From: JBQCEE01 sp051960575
Lineage (GTDB): Bacteria; Actinomycetota; Actinomycetes; Mycobacteriales; Jatrophihabitantaceae
Length of the DNA: 15,936 nucleotides
NCBI RefSeq assembly: GCF_051960575.1
Contig: NZ_JBQCEE010000433.1
Span: 1-15,936 of the forward strand
Direction: 5' to 3'
Below, one piece after another: positions 7,050 through 13,415 of this stretch; the first letter of the stretch is position 1, and every line of letters begins with the position of its first letter. The translations under genes were made by a program, and so were the position numbers. The notes under the pieces are model-generated. The model was not told the origin of the DNA and did no database searches. It worked only from the letters and a program-made list of their open reading frames with translations.

Positions 7050-7531
7050 CAAGCGTCGCTGACCAAGGCGCGTCCGCGTGGGCCGCGGTCTCCGGCTTGA
7101 GGATTCGCCGCCAGGCGGTGCCCGCGAGCGCTGGCAGCTCGGTCTCGGCCCGCGACTTGCGGCGTACTGACATGCGGCCGGTCGTCGACGCTCCGCCCGG
7201 GTGGCTGCCCCAAGTCAACGAACGGGTCCTCGAGCTGCTCCTCGCGTCCGACATCGCGCTGCACCCTGACTCGGTCGGCGCGCTGTTGAACCTCCTGCAG
7301 GACTCGATCTGGTCCGGAACACCGGCACCCTTCGTGAGCCCAGTGGAGGCCGGAGGTGTAAGCGCCGAGTTCCGGACCCCGCGCGTCGAGCTTCACATCG
7401 AGTTTGACGCGGGCGGCGTCGGCACGGCTTACGCCCTAAATCGGGACGGAGCGGAATGGGACGGGCCGCTCGGCGACCTTCCGGACGGGATCGAGAAGTG
7501 GGCTTGGAGGCTTGCCCACGGGGCGAACTGA
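7046..7531 (+). CDS. Unknown protein, second gene of TIGR04255 cassette
   Basis: The 161-residue protein starts with an ATG overlapping the TIGR04255 stop, strong evidence for translational coupling. Residues 1-60 are Ala/Arg-rich and poorly ordered in appearance. Residues 61-100 look helical (LELLLASDIALHPDSVGALLNLL). From about 110 there is a beta-rich end: GGVSAEFRTPRVELHIEFDA followed by GGVGTAYALNRDGAEWDGPL. This C-terminal pattern, an acidic IEFDADG-type hairpin followed by EWDGPL, resembles small unnamed proteins I have seen in bacterial accessory regions, but I cannot name a family. It probably acts with the TIGR04255 protein. The third gene begins three bases after its stop. Confidence 0.7.
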   Translation: MTSVADQGASAWAAVSGLRIRRQAVPASAGSSVSARDLRRTDMRPVVDAPPGWLPQVNERVLELLLASDIALHPDSVGALLNLLQDSIWSGTPAPFVSPVEAGGVSAEFRTPRVELHIEFDAGGVGTAYALNRDGAEWDGPLGDLPDGIEKWAWRLAHGAN

Positions 7532-7534
7532 TCA

Positions 7535-8014
7535 ATGGGCGAGCCGGCGGAACTTCGTCCTCTCGTAGACGACCCGGCCGGAGTGTCTGACGCGGACGTC
7601 CTCCTTCGGGTTGTCCAGCCGATCTACCTGCCCGCCGACCGGTCGTTTCAAAGCAACGCCTTCCAAGATCAATCCCTTGAGATCGCCCACAAGTTCGGGC
7701 TTGCAGGGCGGTGTGCCTCCGTGATCTCCAAGCCGATATGGGAGGCGCAGGGCGGCACCATCGATGACATCCTGCGGGAGTTTCCGCCCGGGTCGGCCAT
7801 CGCAGATATTGGACCGACATCAGGGCTTCGTCGCCTGCGAACCCTTGGCAACCCGCCGGCCGACGTCCCTCAAGGTGTCATGCTTGATCCACGACTGAAC
7901 GCGCCCTGGCACGCGGTGATGTTCGATATCAACGGGGTCACCAGGGGCAAAGGCGCCATGCGGGCAATCGCTGCCCGGGCGAGCTGGTTTCATCTCCCGC
8001 AGGTGTCGCAGTGA
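7535..8014 (+). CDS. Unknown protein, third gene of TIGR04255 cassette
   Basis: The 159-residue protein starts at ATG 7535, three bases after the preceding stop. It has an acidic opening, then ADVLLRVVQPIYL (about 20-32) and RSFQSNAFQDQSLEIAHKFG (about 36-55). A D-x-LLR-x-V-x-P motif followed by S-x-AF-x-D is a pattern I recall from small unnamed bacterial proteins in accessory regions, a memory I cannot check. The C-terminal part includes GVMLDPRLNAPWHAVMFDI, with a His that may be functional, and ends in RASWFHLPQ. No membrane segment is visible. It closes the cassette: a perfect palindrome follows five bases after the stop. Function unknown; a working partnership with the two upstream genes is inferred from spacing only. 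Confidence 0.7.
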   Translation: MGEPAELRPLVDDPAGVSDADVLLRVVQPIYLPADRSFQSNAFQDQSLEIAHKFGLAGRCASVISKPIWEAQGGTIDDILREFPPGSAIADIGPTSGLRRLRTLGNPPADVPQGVMLDPRLNAPWHAVMFDINGVTRGKGAMRAIAARASWFHLPQVSQ

Positions 8015-8018
8015 GACG

Positions 8019-8038
8019 CGCTGGCGGATCCGCCAGCG
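8019..8038. terminator. Perfect 20-bp palindrome after the cassette
   Basis: The sequence is exactly self-complementary over 20 bases, giving an eight-base-pair stem (CGCTGGCG/CGCCAGCG) with a GATC loop. It begins four bases after the TGA of the third cassette gene. No T-run follows, so it is either a GC-rich actinobacterial terminator or a protein-binding site near the attachment site. Confidence 0.5.
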
Positions 8039-8067
8039 GTCCTTCGGGCGGTCCGGGCAGCAACACG

Positions 8068-8084
8068 CTAACTGTGCGAGTTAG
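8068..8084. repeat. Short inverted repeat near attachment site
   Basis: CTAACT at 8068-8073 and AGTTAG at 8079-8084 form a perfect six-base inverted repeat around GTGCG. It is relatively AT-rich and lies 66 bases from the tRNA fragment, so an integrase or excisionase arm site is possible but unproven. Confidence 0.3.
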
Positions 8085-8149
8085 GGAGCGAGCGTAGCCT
8101 TCGGAACCCCGAGAAATCAGGTGTCAGCACAAAGGACCGACGTGGCCAT

Positions 8150-8194
8150 CTTCTAAGCGGTTGGTCGCAGGTTCGATCCCTGCCGGGGGCGCCA
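8150..8194 (+). tRNA. tRNA-Arg(TCT) 3' fragment, attachment-site core
   Basis: This is the 3' half of a tRNA. It has anticodon loop CTTCTAA with anticodon TCT at 8152-8154, the 3' anticodon stem GCGGT, and variable loop TGGTC. The T arm is GCAGG-TTCGATC-CCTGC (8167-8183), followed by acceptor strand CGGGGGC, discriminator G and encoded CCA (8192-8194). The bases before 8150 do not supply the anticodon 5' stem properly (GCCAT cannot pair fully with GCGGT), and there is no D arm or matching GCCCCCG acceptor strand, so it is not a functional tRNA. Tyrosine integrases commonly use the anticodon-to-3'-end part of tRNA genes as the attachment site. This fragment therefore marks the right end of an integrated element, with the rebuilt whole tRNA expected to the left of the window. 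Confidence 0.85.
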
Positions 8195-8211
8195 CTCGGA
8201 AGTGGCGCGAA

Positions 8212-8230
8212 CCCCGCCAGGACGGGGCTT
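8212..8230 (+). terminator. Terminator of the original tRNA gene
   Basis: CCCCG (8212-8216) pairs with CGGGG (8223-8227) around CCAGGA, followed by CTTT. It lies 17 bases beyond the CCA end, as expected for the terminator of the tRNA-Arg gene that was split by integration. Confidence 0.65.
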
Positions 8231-8260
8231 TGTGCCATGGTCTCAACGAAGGTGCGTTCA

Positions 8261-8266
8261 TAGGGT
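8261..8266 (+). promoter_or_regulatory. -10 box TAGGGT, leaderless start of methyltransferase
   Basis: TAGGGT fits the TAnnnT -10 consensus and ends six bases before ATG 8273, with no ribosome binding site between. This is the arrangement of a leaderless transcript. No convincing -35 box is seen. Confidence 0.5.
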
Positions 8267-8272
8267 GCCTGC

Positions 8273-9079
8273 ATGCGGGGATCAGAACACCACCGGCCGG
8301 ATACCGATCGAAGCGCCGACGCCCGGGTCGCCGTCCCCCGGCTCAGCCAGGACGACTCGCACTGGAGCTTCTACGCCAGCGACCACGAGCTCGCGAAGTC
8401 AAAGCGGAAGCTCGACCAGTTCCTGCTGCCGCTCCTCGAGCGTCTGGACGCACACCGCGTGCTCGAGGTCGGGTGCGGTAGTGCGGCCTTTCCGATCTGG
8501 CTACGTGACCTGGGCTACGAGGCGTTCGGCGTCGATCCCGCCTTGCGGCCCGTCATCACCGACCAGTACTCCTATCTGGCCTCCACCGATGGCGGACACC
8601 TGCCGCACGAAGATCGACTCTTCGACCTGGTCTACTCCCTTGAGGTGATCGAGCACGTCGGCGCGAGGTTTCGGGCGCGGGAGCTGGCCTCCGATGTGCG
8701 GCAGCAGCGCGCCGAATTCGTTGCCGAGTTGTGCCGGGTCAGCGCGCGGTACGTGTTCATCGCCACCCCGAATCGACTTTTCCCTGCCGACGAACATGCA
8801 CAGGATCGGCGCGGTCGACACGGCTTCCGGCTGCACTCGCCGTTCGAGGGCTTCACGGTATCCGCGTCGGACCTCGAAGCGCTGTTCGCGCCGAACGGTT
8901 TCAAGCTGGCGTCGTTCGAGAGCGCCGAGGGCTATTACGCCTTGGAGCGGGTGCGCAGAGTGTTCGGCCGGCCCGGCGAAATGGTGAGCAGGACCCTGCT
9001 GAACATGTCGAGCGTTCCTTGGCTGGCGAAGAGTCCTCTCAGCCCTCATCTCTTCGTACTCTTCGAGCGAGATCAGTAG
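8273..9079 (+). CDS. Class I SAM-dependent methyltransferase
   Basis: The 268-residue protein has the Rossmann-fold methyltransferase motifs: motif I RVLEVGCGSAAF at 62-73, motif II GVDPALRP at 86-93, and FDLVYSLEVIEHV at 117-129, typical of the Methyltransf_11/23 class. FIATPNRLFPADEH follows, with the TPN stretch often seen in methyltransferases near glycan or lipid genes. Residues 24-50 (SQDDSHWSFYASDHELAKSK) probably form the substrate cap. The substrate cannot be told from sequence. It is predicted cytoplasmic. ATG 8273 is supported by a TAGGGT box six bases upstream. It is the first chromosomal gene after the attachment site, and its promoter lies beyond the fragment of the split tRNA, so integration should not have harmed it. 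Confidence 0.85.
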   Translation: MRGSEHHRPDTDRSADARVAVPRLSQDDSHWSFYASDHELAKSKRKLDQFLLPLLERLDAHRVLEVGCGSAAFPIWLRDLGYEAFGVDPALRPVITDQYSYLASTDGGHLPHEDRLFDLVYSLEVIEHVGARFRARELASDVRQQRAEFVAELCRVSARYVFIATPNRLFPADEHAQDRRGRHGFRLHSPFEGFTVSASDLEALFAPNGFKLASFESAEGYYALERVRRVFGRPGEMVSRTLLNMSSVPWLAKSPLSPHLFVLFERDQ

Positions 9080-9127
9080 GCCCGGGCGCGCACCGTCACG
9101 ACCACCGCGGCGGACGACGCCCGCGAC

Positions 9128-9133
9128 TACGAT
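9128..9133 (+). promoter_or_regulatory. -10 box TACGAT before hydrolase-LuxR gene
   Basis: TACGAT fits TAnnnT and ends eight bases before ATG 9142 and two before ATG 9136. Spacing favours a leaderless transcript beginning at ATG 9142. No clear -35 is visible. Confidence 0.45.
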
Positions 9134-9141
9134 CCATGCCC

Positions 9142-10227
9142 ATGACCCGCGGGCGAGTGGCGGCGCCGAGCAGCCAGGAGGTGCGGTTCTGCCGAGCACC
9201 TGACGGCGTCCGCATCGCCTACGCCGTGCACGGCTCCGGTCCACCGCTGCTCGTCTCGACCTGCTGGCTCAGTCATCTGCAGTTCGACTGGGAGTCGCCC
9301 GTGTGGCGGCACTTCCTCGTCGATCTCGGACGCATCGCGACGGTGATCCGCTTCGACGAGCGCGGGCACGGCCTGTCCGACTGGGACGTCACCGACCACT
9401 CGCTGTCCGCCCGCCTCGGCGACCTGGAGGCGGTCGCCGACGCCGCCGGCTTCGAACGCTTCGCGCTCATGGCGATGGCGCAGGGCGGGCCGGTCGCGAT
9501 CCATTACGCCGCGCGGCATCCGGACCGGGTGACGCGGCTGCTCTTCTACGACGGCTACGCCGACCCGCGGCTCGACGCGACGCCGCAGGACCTCGAGCTC
9601 GAGCAGACCTTCGAGCAGCTGATCCGGTCCGGGTGGGCCCGGCCCGAGTCCACCTTCCGCCGCGTCTTCACCAGCCTGATGATCCCGAGCGCGACCGAGG
9701 AGCAGAAGACCTGGCTCGACGAGCTGATGCGGTTCTCGGTCTCGGCGAGCACCGCGTACGAGTCGCGACGGCAACGGATGCAGGCCTCGGCGACCGCCCT
9801 GCTGCCCGACCTCCGCGTGCCGACGCTCGTGCTGCACGCCCTGCGCGACCGCATGAACGAGTTCCGCCTCGGACGCCACCTGGCCGGCTCGATCCCGGGA
9901 GCCAGACTCGTGCCGCTCGACAGCGACAACCACATCCTGTTGGCCGACGAACCGGCGTGGCAGCAGTTCGTCGAGGAGGTCGGGCAGTTCCTGGCGGCCG
10001 ACGCCGCGCCCGCGTCCCCCGCGCCGGATCTCACGGCGGTGCTGACACCGCGCGAACGCGACGTGCTGTCGGCGGCCGCGCGCGGTGCCGACAACGAGAC
10101 CATCGCGGCGGAGCTCGTGCTGAGCGTGCGCACCGTCGAGCGGCACCTGCAGAACGTGTACGCCAAGCTCGGCCTGGACGGCCGCACGGCGCGGGCCGCC
10201 GCCGTGGCGATGCTGCTGCGCGGCTGA
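9142..10227 (+). CDS. Alpha/beta-hydrolase fold protein fused to LuxR HTH
   Basis: Residues 13-285 form an alpha/beta-hydrolase domain: VRIAYAVHGSGPPLL near the start, FDERGHGLSDWD at 71-82, the nucleophile elbow region ALMAMAQGGPVAI at 108-120, acid candidate Asp236 (ALRDRMNEF) and histidine His264 (NHILL). Residues 298-355 are a LuxR-type HTH (LTPRERDVLSAAARGADNET, then TVERHLQNVYAKLGL). The family is typically G-x-S-x-G at the elbow, but here it reads A-M-A-Q-G: the serine is Ala113 (GCG at 9478-9480), while Asp and His are kept. The domain therefore probably senses a small molecule rather than hydrolysing one, and the protein acts as a one-component transcription regulator. I chose ATG 9142 over 9136 from the TACGAT box spacing. 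The methyltransferase downstream is a possible target. Confidence 0.85.
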   Translation: MTRGRVAAPSSQEVRFCRAPDGVRIAYAVHGSGPPLLVSTCWLSHLQFDWESPVWRHFLVDLGRIATVIRFDERGHGLSDWDVTDHSLSARLGDLEAVADAAGFERFALMAMAQGGPVAIHYAARHPDRVTRLLFYDGYADPRLDATPQDLELEQTFEQLIRSGWARPESTFRRVFTSLMIPSATEEQKTWLDELMRFSVSASTAYESRRQRMQASATALLPDLRVPTLVLHALRDRMNEFRLGRHLAGSIPGARLVPLDSDNHILLADEPAWQQFVEEVGQFLAADAAPASPAPDLTAVLTPRERDVLSAAARGADNETIAAELVLSVRTVERHLQNVYAKLGLDGRTARAAAVAMLLRG

Positions 10228-10327
10228 CCATCCTGCCGAGGACGCCGCCACCGGCGACTACGCGCACGGCGGGGCGGCCTCGTCGATCTACGCGCCGGCA
10301 CCGACGCGGCGCCCGCCCCCGCATTCC

Positions 10328-10333
10328 TAGCGT
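10328..10333 (+). promoter_or_regulatory. Possible -10 box TAGCGT
   Basis: TAGCGT fits TAnnnT in the 153-base gap before the second methyltransferase and would give a leader of about 40 bases containing the GGAG ribosome site. The rest of the gap shows nothing else recognisable. Confidence 0.3.
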
Positions 10334-10380
10334 CGCCGACGACCGGCAGCCGGCCGGCCACCGATGACCTGGAGCACCGA

Positions 10381-11199
10381 ATGACCGACACACCCGTCCT
10401 CGATCCGATCAAGCAGCGCGCCCGCGCCATGTGGGCGCTCGGCGACTACGACGCGGTGGCGACCGGCGTCATCGCCGAGCTCGGCACCGTCCTCGCCACC
10501 GCCGCGGGGGCCGCACCCGGCGTCCGCATCCTCGACGTGGCAGCGGGTTCCGGCAACGCGTCACTGCCCGCAGCCGCGGCCGGCGCCACCGTCGTCGCGT
10601 CCGACCTGACGCCCGAACTGCTCGAGACCGGTCGCCTCCGGGCGGCCGAACAGGGTCTCGACATCCGGTGGGACGAGGCGGACGCCGAGCACCTGCCCTA
10701 CGGCGACGGCGAGTTCGACGTCGCCATGTCCTGCGTCGGCGTGATGTTCGCGCCCTTCCACCAGCCCGTCGCCGACGAGCTCGTGCGCGTCGTGCGGCCC
10801 GGCGGCCGCATCGCGCTGGCCAACTGGACGCCGGAGGGGTTCATCGGTCAGCTCTTCGCGACGCTCAAGCCCTACGCCGCAGCACCCCCGTCCGGCGCGA
10901 CGCCCGGCCCGCGCTGGGGCGACGAGGCGCACGTGCGGTCGCTGTTCGGGGACGCCGTCACCGACCTCCGGGCCGAGCGGCACCTGCTCGGCGTGACGAC
11001 CTTCGCCGACGCGGCGGGCTTCCGTGACTTCTTCGCGCGTCACTACGGCCCGACCATCGCGGCGTACCGCAACGTCGCCGACGACCCCGAGCGCACGGCG
11101 GCGCTCGATCGCGACCTGCTCGCGGTCGCCGAGCGCTTCGGCGCGGGCACCGCCGACTTCGCCTGGGAGTACCTGTTGGTGACGGCCGAACGTCGCTGA
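10381..11199 (+). CDS. Class I SAM-dependent methyltransferase (UbiE/Methyltransf_11 type)
   Basis: The 272-residue protein carries motif I RILDVAAGSGNASLPAA at 49-65, the acidic end of strand 2 at ASDLTPELLE (73-82), DAEHLPYGDGEFDVAMS at 101-117 and VRVVRPGGRIALANW at 135-149. These are typical of the UbiE/ubiquinone-like and Methyltransf_11/25 families. The C-terminal cap (about 150-250) would set the substrate, which is unknown; family members act on small molecules such as quinones, sterols or secondary metabolites. ATG 10381 is preceded by GGAG at 10371-10374. It follows the hydrolase-LuxR gene in the same direction by 153 bases, and a strong hairpin follows its stop, so it is likely transcribed alone or under control of the upstream regulator. 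Confidence 0.85.
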   Translation: MTDTPVLDPIKQRARAMWALGDYDAVATGVIAELGTVLATAAGAAPGVRILDVAAGSGNASLPAAAAGATVVASDLTPELLETGRLRAAEQGLDIRWDEADAEHLPYGDGEFDVAMSCVGVMFAPFHQPVADELVRVVRPGGRIALANWTPEGFIGQLFATLKPYAAAPPSGATPGPRWGDEAHVRSLFGDAVTDLRAERHLLGVTTFADAAGFRDFFARHYGPTIAAYRNVADDPERTAALDRDLLAVAERFGAGTADFAWEYLLVTAERR

Positions 11200-11204
11200 T
11201 GCCC

Positions 11205-11237
11205 GCGGGGATCGGCCCTCGCCGGACCGATCCCCGC
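11205..11237. terminator. Strong 11-bp hairpin terminator
   Basis: GCGGGGATCGG (11205-11215) pairs perfectly with CCGATCCCCGC (11227-11237) around an 11-base loop. It starts five bases after the methyltransferase stop. There is no T-run, as is often the case in high-GC actinobacteria. It would separate the methyltransferase from the oxidoreductase transcript. Confidence 0.65.
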
Positions 11238-11242
11238 CCTGC

Positions 11243-11248
11243 CATAGT
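11243..11248 (+). promoter_or_regulatory. -10-like CATAGT before oxidoreductase gene
   Basis: CATAGT resembles TATAAT at four of six positions and ends six bases before ATG 11255, leaving no room for a ribosome binding site; a leaderless start is likely. It lies just after the hairpin terminator of the previous gene. Confidence 0.4.
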
Positions 11249-11254
11249 CGGTGC

Positions 11255-13414
11255 ATGCCGACACCGCAGACCGCGTTCGCCACCTGTCCGCTCTGCGAGG
11301 CCACCTGCGGGTTGCAGGTGGGCCTCGCCGACGGACGCATCACCGACGTGCGCGGCGACGCCGACGACGTCTTCTCGCACGGCTACATCTGCCCGAAGGG
11401 CGCGTCGATCGGTGCGCTGCACGACGACCCCGACCGGCTGACGCAACCGATGTTGAGGCGCGACGGCGTGCACGTGCCGGTGAGCTGGGACGAGGCGTTC
11501 GCCGCCATCGACGCCGGGCTCAACGGCGTCATCGAGCGGCACGGACGCGAGTCGCTCGGCATCTACCTGGGCAACCCCGGCGCGCACAACCTGTCCGCCC
11601 TGCTCTACAACCGCGTGCTCATCAAGGCGATGGGCACCAAGCAGGTGTACTCGGCGAGCACCGTCGACCAGATGCCGAAGCACCTGACCAGCGGCTACCT
11701 CTACGGTGACCCGCTCACCATCCCGATCCCCGACCTCGACCGCACCCAGTACCTGCTCGTGCTCGGCGCGAACCCGCTGGTCTCGAACGGCAGCCTGATG
11801 ACGGCGCCCGACGTGCGCGGGCGGCTGCGCGCGATCAGGCAGCGCGGCGGCAAGGTCGTCGTGGTCGACCCGCGCCGCTCACGCACCGCCGAGGTCGCCG
11901 ACGAGCACCTCGCCATCCGTCCGGGCACCGACGCGCTGCTGCTGTTCGCGCTGGTCGACGTGCTCTTCGACGAGGGGCTGGTCGACCTCGCGCATCTCGA
12001 TGGTCTGGTCGACGGCGTCGACGAGGTGCGGCAGCTCGCGAAGGACTTCCCGCCGGAGGTCGTCGCACCGGCGACCGGGATCGCCGTCGACACCATCCGT
12101 CGCATCGCGCGCGAGCTCGCCGCCGCCGACTCGGCCGCCGTCTACGGCCGCATCGGCACCACGACGCAGGAGTTCGGCACCCTCGCGTCCTGGCTGGTCG
12201 ACGTCGTCTCGATCCTCACCGGCAACCTCGACCGGGCGGGCGGCACGATGTTCCCGCTCGCCGCGGCCGGCCAGTCGAACGCGGCGCCGGGACCGAAACG
12301 CGCGTTCCGGCACGGCCGGTGGACGAGCCGGCTGCACGGGCGTCCGGAGATCATGGGCGAGTTCCCGGTGGCCGGCCTGGCCGACGAGATCCTCACGCCG
12401 GGCGACGGGCAGGTGCGCGCGCTCATCACCGTCAGCGGCAACCCGGTGGTGTCGACGCCCCACGCGGCGCGCCTCGACGAGGCGTTGGCCGACCTCGAGT
12501 TCATGGTCTCGCTCGACGTGTACCTCAACGAGACGACGCGGCACGCCGACGTGATCCTGCCCGGCCCGGTGCCGTTCGCCCGCGGCCACTTCGACCTGAC
12601 CTTCTACCAGCTGTCGGTGCGCAACGTCGCGAACTGGACGCCGCCGCTGCTCGACACGGACGTGCCGCAGGAGTGGCAGACGATCCTGCGGCTGGTCGGC
12701 GTGCTGAGCGGGCAGGGACCGGACGCCGACATCGCCGCGCTCGATGCCTTCGTGGCCGGCGAGGTCGCCCGCCGGGCCGGGCTCTCCCTCGAGGACGCCG
12801 GCGACCGGGTCGGGCCCGAGCGGATCGTGGACCTGCTGCTGCGCAGCGGCCCGTACGACCTCACCCTCGCCGAGCTCGAGGCGGCGCCGCACGGCATCGA
12901 CCTCGGCCCGCTGCAGTCGCGGCTGCCCGGCGTGCTCTCGACGGCGTCCGGCCGCATCGACCTCGTCCCGGAGCCCCTCGTCGCCGACGTGCCGCGGCTG
13001 CTGCGCTCGCTCGAGGTGCCGCGTCCGGACATGGTGCTGATCGGGCGGCGGCAGCTCAACTCGAACAACTCGTGGATGCACAACGTCGCCTCGCTCGTGC
13101 GCGGCTCGAACCGCTGCACCGCGCAGGTGCACCCGGACGACGCCGCGCGACTCGGCCTCGCCGACGGCGCCGACGCGATGGTGCGCTCGCGCACCGGCGA
13201 GATCCGCGTGCCGGTCGAGGTCACCGACTCGGTGATGGCCGGCGTCGTCAGCGTGCCGCACGGCTGGGGGCACGACCTCGACGGCGTCCGCGCAGCGGTC
13301 GCCACGGCGCACGCGGGCGTGAACGTCAACCTGCTCGCCGACGACCGCTTCCTCGACGTGCCGAGCGGCAATGCCGCCTTCTCGGGCATCCCGGTCGAGG
13401 TCGCCCCTGCGTGA
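11255..13414 (+). CDS. Molybdopterin-dependent oxidoreductase
   Basis: The 719-residue protein is a DMSO-reductase-superfamily molybdoenzyme. The N-terminal [4Fe-4S] motif is complete: Cys11-x2-Cys14-x3-Cys18 and Cys46 in ICPKG, with Lys48 in the usual electron-relay place. The molybdopterin domains follow: WDEAFAAIDAGL, LGIYLGNPGAHN, the metal-ligand region YSASTVDQMPKH, LVLGANPLVSNGSLMTAPD, KVVVVDPRRSRTAEVADEHL and TGNLDRAGGTMFPL. A C-terminal molybdopterin-dinucleotide-binding domain begins about residue 590 (LIGRRQLNSNNSWMHN, then QVHPDDAARLGLADGADAMV). Serine in the ligand region suggests serine rather than cysteine or selenocysteine coordination. It lacks a Tat signal, so it is cytoplasmic. 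It resembles single-subunit actinobacterial enzymes such as the Rv0197-type proteins; the substrate is unknown. No partner subunits lie beside it. Confidence 0.9.
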   Translation: MPTPQTAFATCPLCEATCGLQVGLADGRITDVRGDADDVFSHGYICPKGASIGALHDDPDRLTQPMLRRDGVHVPVSWDEAFAAIDAGLNGVIERHGRESLGIYLGNPGAHNLSALLYNRVLIKAMGTKQVYSASTVDQMPKHLTSGYLYGDPLTIPIPDLDRTQYLLVLGANPLVSNGSLMTAPDVRGRLRAIRQRGGKVVVVDPRRSRTAEVADEHLAIRPGTDALLLFALVDVLFDEGLVDLAHLDGLVDGVDEVRQLAKDFPPEVVAPATGIAVDTIRRIARELAAADSAAVYGRIGTTTQEFGTLASWLVDVVSILTGNLDRAGGTMFPLAAAGQSNAAPGPKRAFRHGRWTSRLHGRPEIMGEFPVAGLADEILTPGDGQVRALITVSGNPVVSTPHAARLDEALADLEFMVSLDVYLNETTRHADVILPGPVPFARGHFDLTFYQLSVRNVANWTPPLLDTDVPQEWQTILRLVGVLSGQGPDADIAALDAFVAGEVARRAGLSLEDAGDRVGPERIVDLLLRSGPYDLTLAELEAAPHGIDLGPLQSRLPGVLSTASGRIDLVPEPLVADVPRLLRSLEVPRPDMVLIGRRQLNSNNSWMHNVASLVRGSNRCTAQVHPDDAARLGLADGADAMVRSRTGEIRVPVEVTDSVMAGVVSVPHGWGHDLDGVRAAVATAHAGVNVNLLADDRFLDVPSGNAAFSGIPVEVAPA

Positions 13415-13415
13415 G

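Noticed and set aside
8068..8274. Minus-strand ORF of 68 residues containing GRDRTCDQPLRRW
   Set aside because: It reads the complement of the tRNA fragment and its terminator; such ORFs are a known annotation artefact over tRNA genes.
11879..13312. 477-residue minus-strand ORF
   Set aside because: It is a long antisense frame typical of GC-rich DNA, with His/Arg/Val repeats and no domain signature, opposite the molybdoenzyme.
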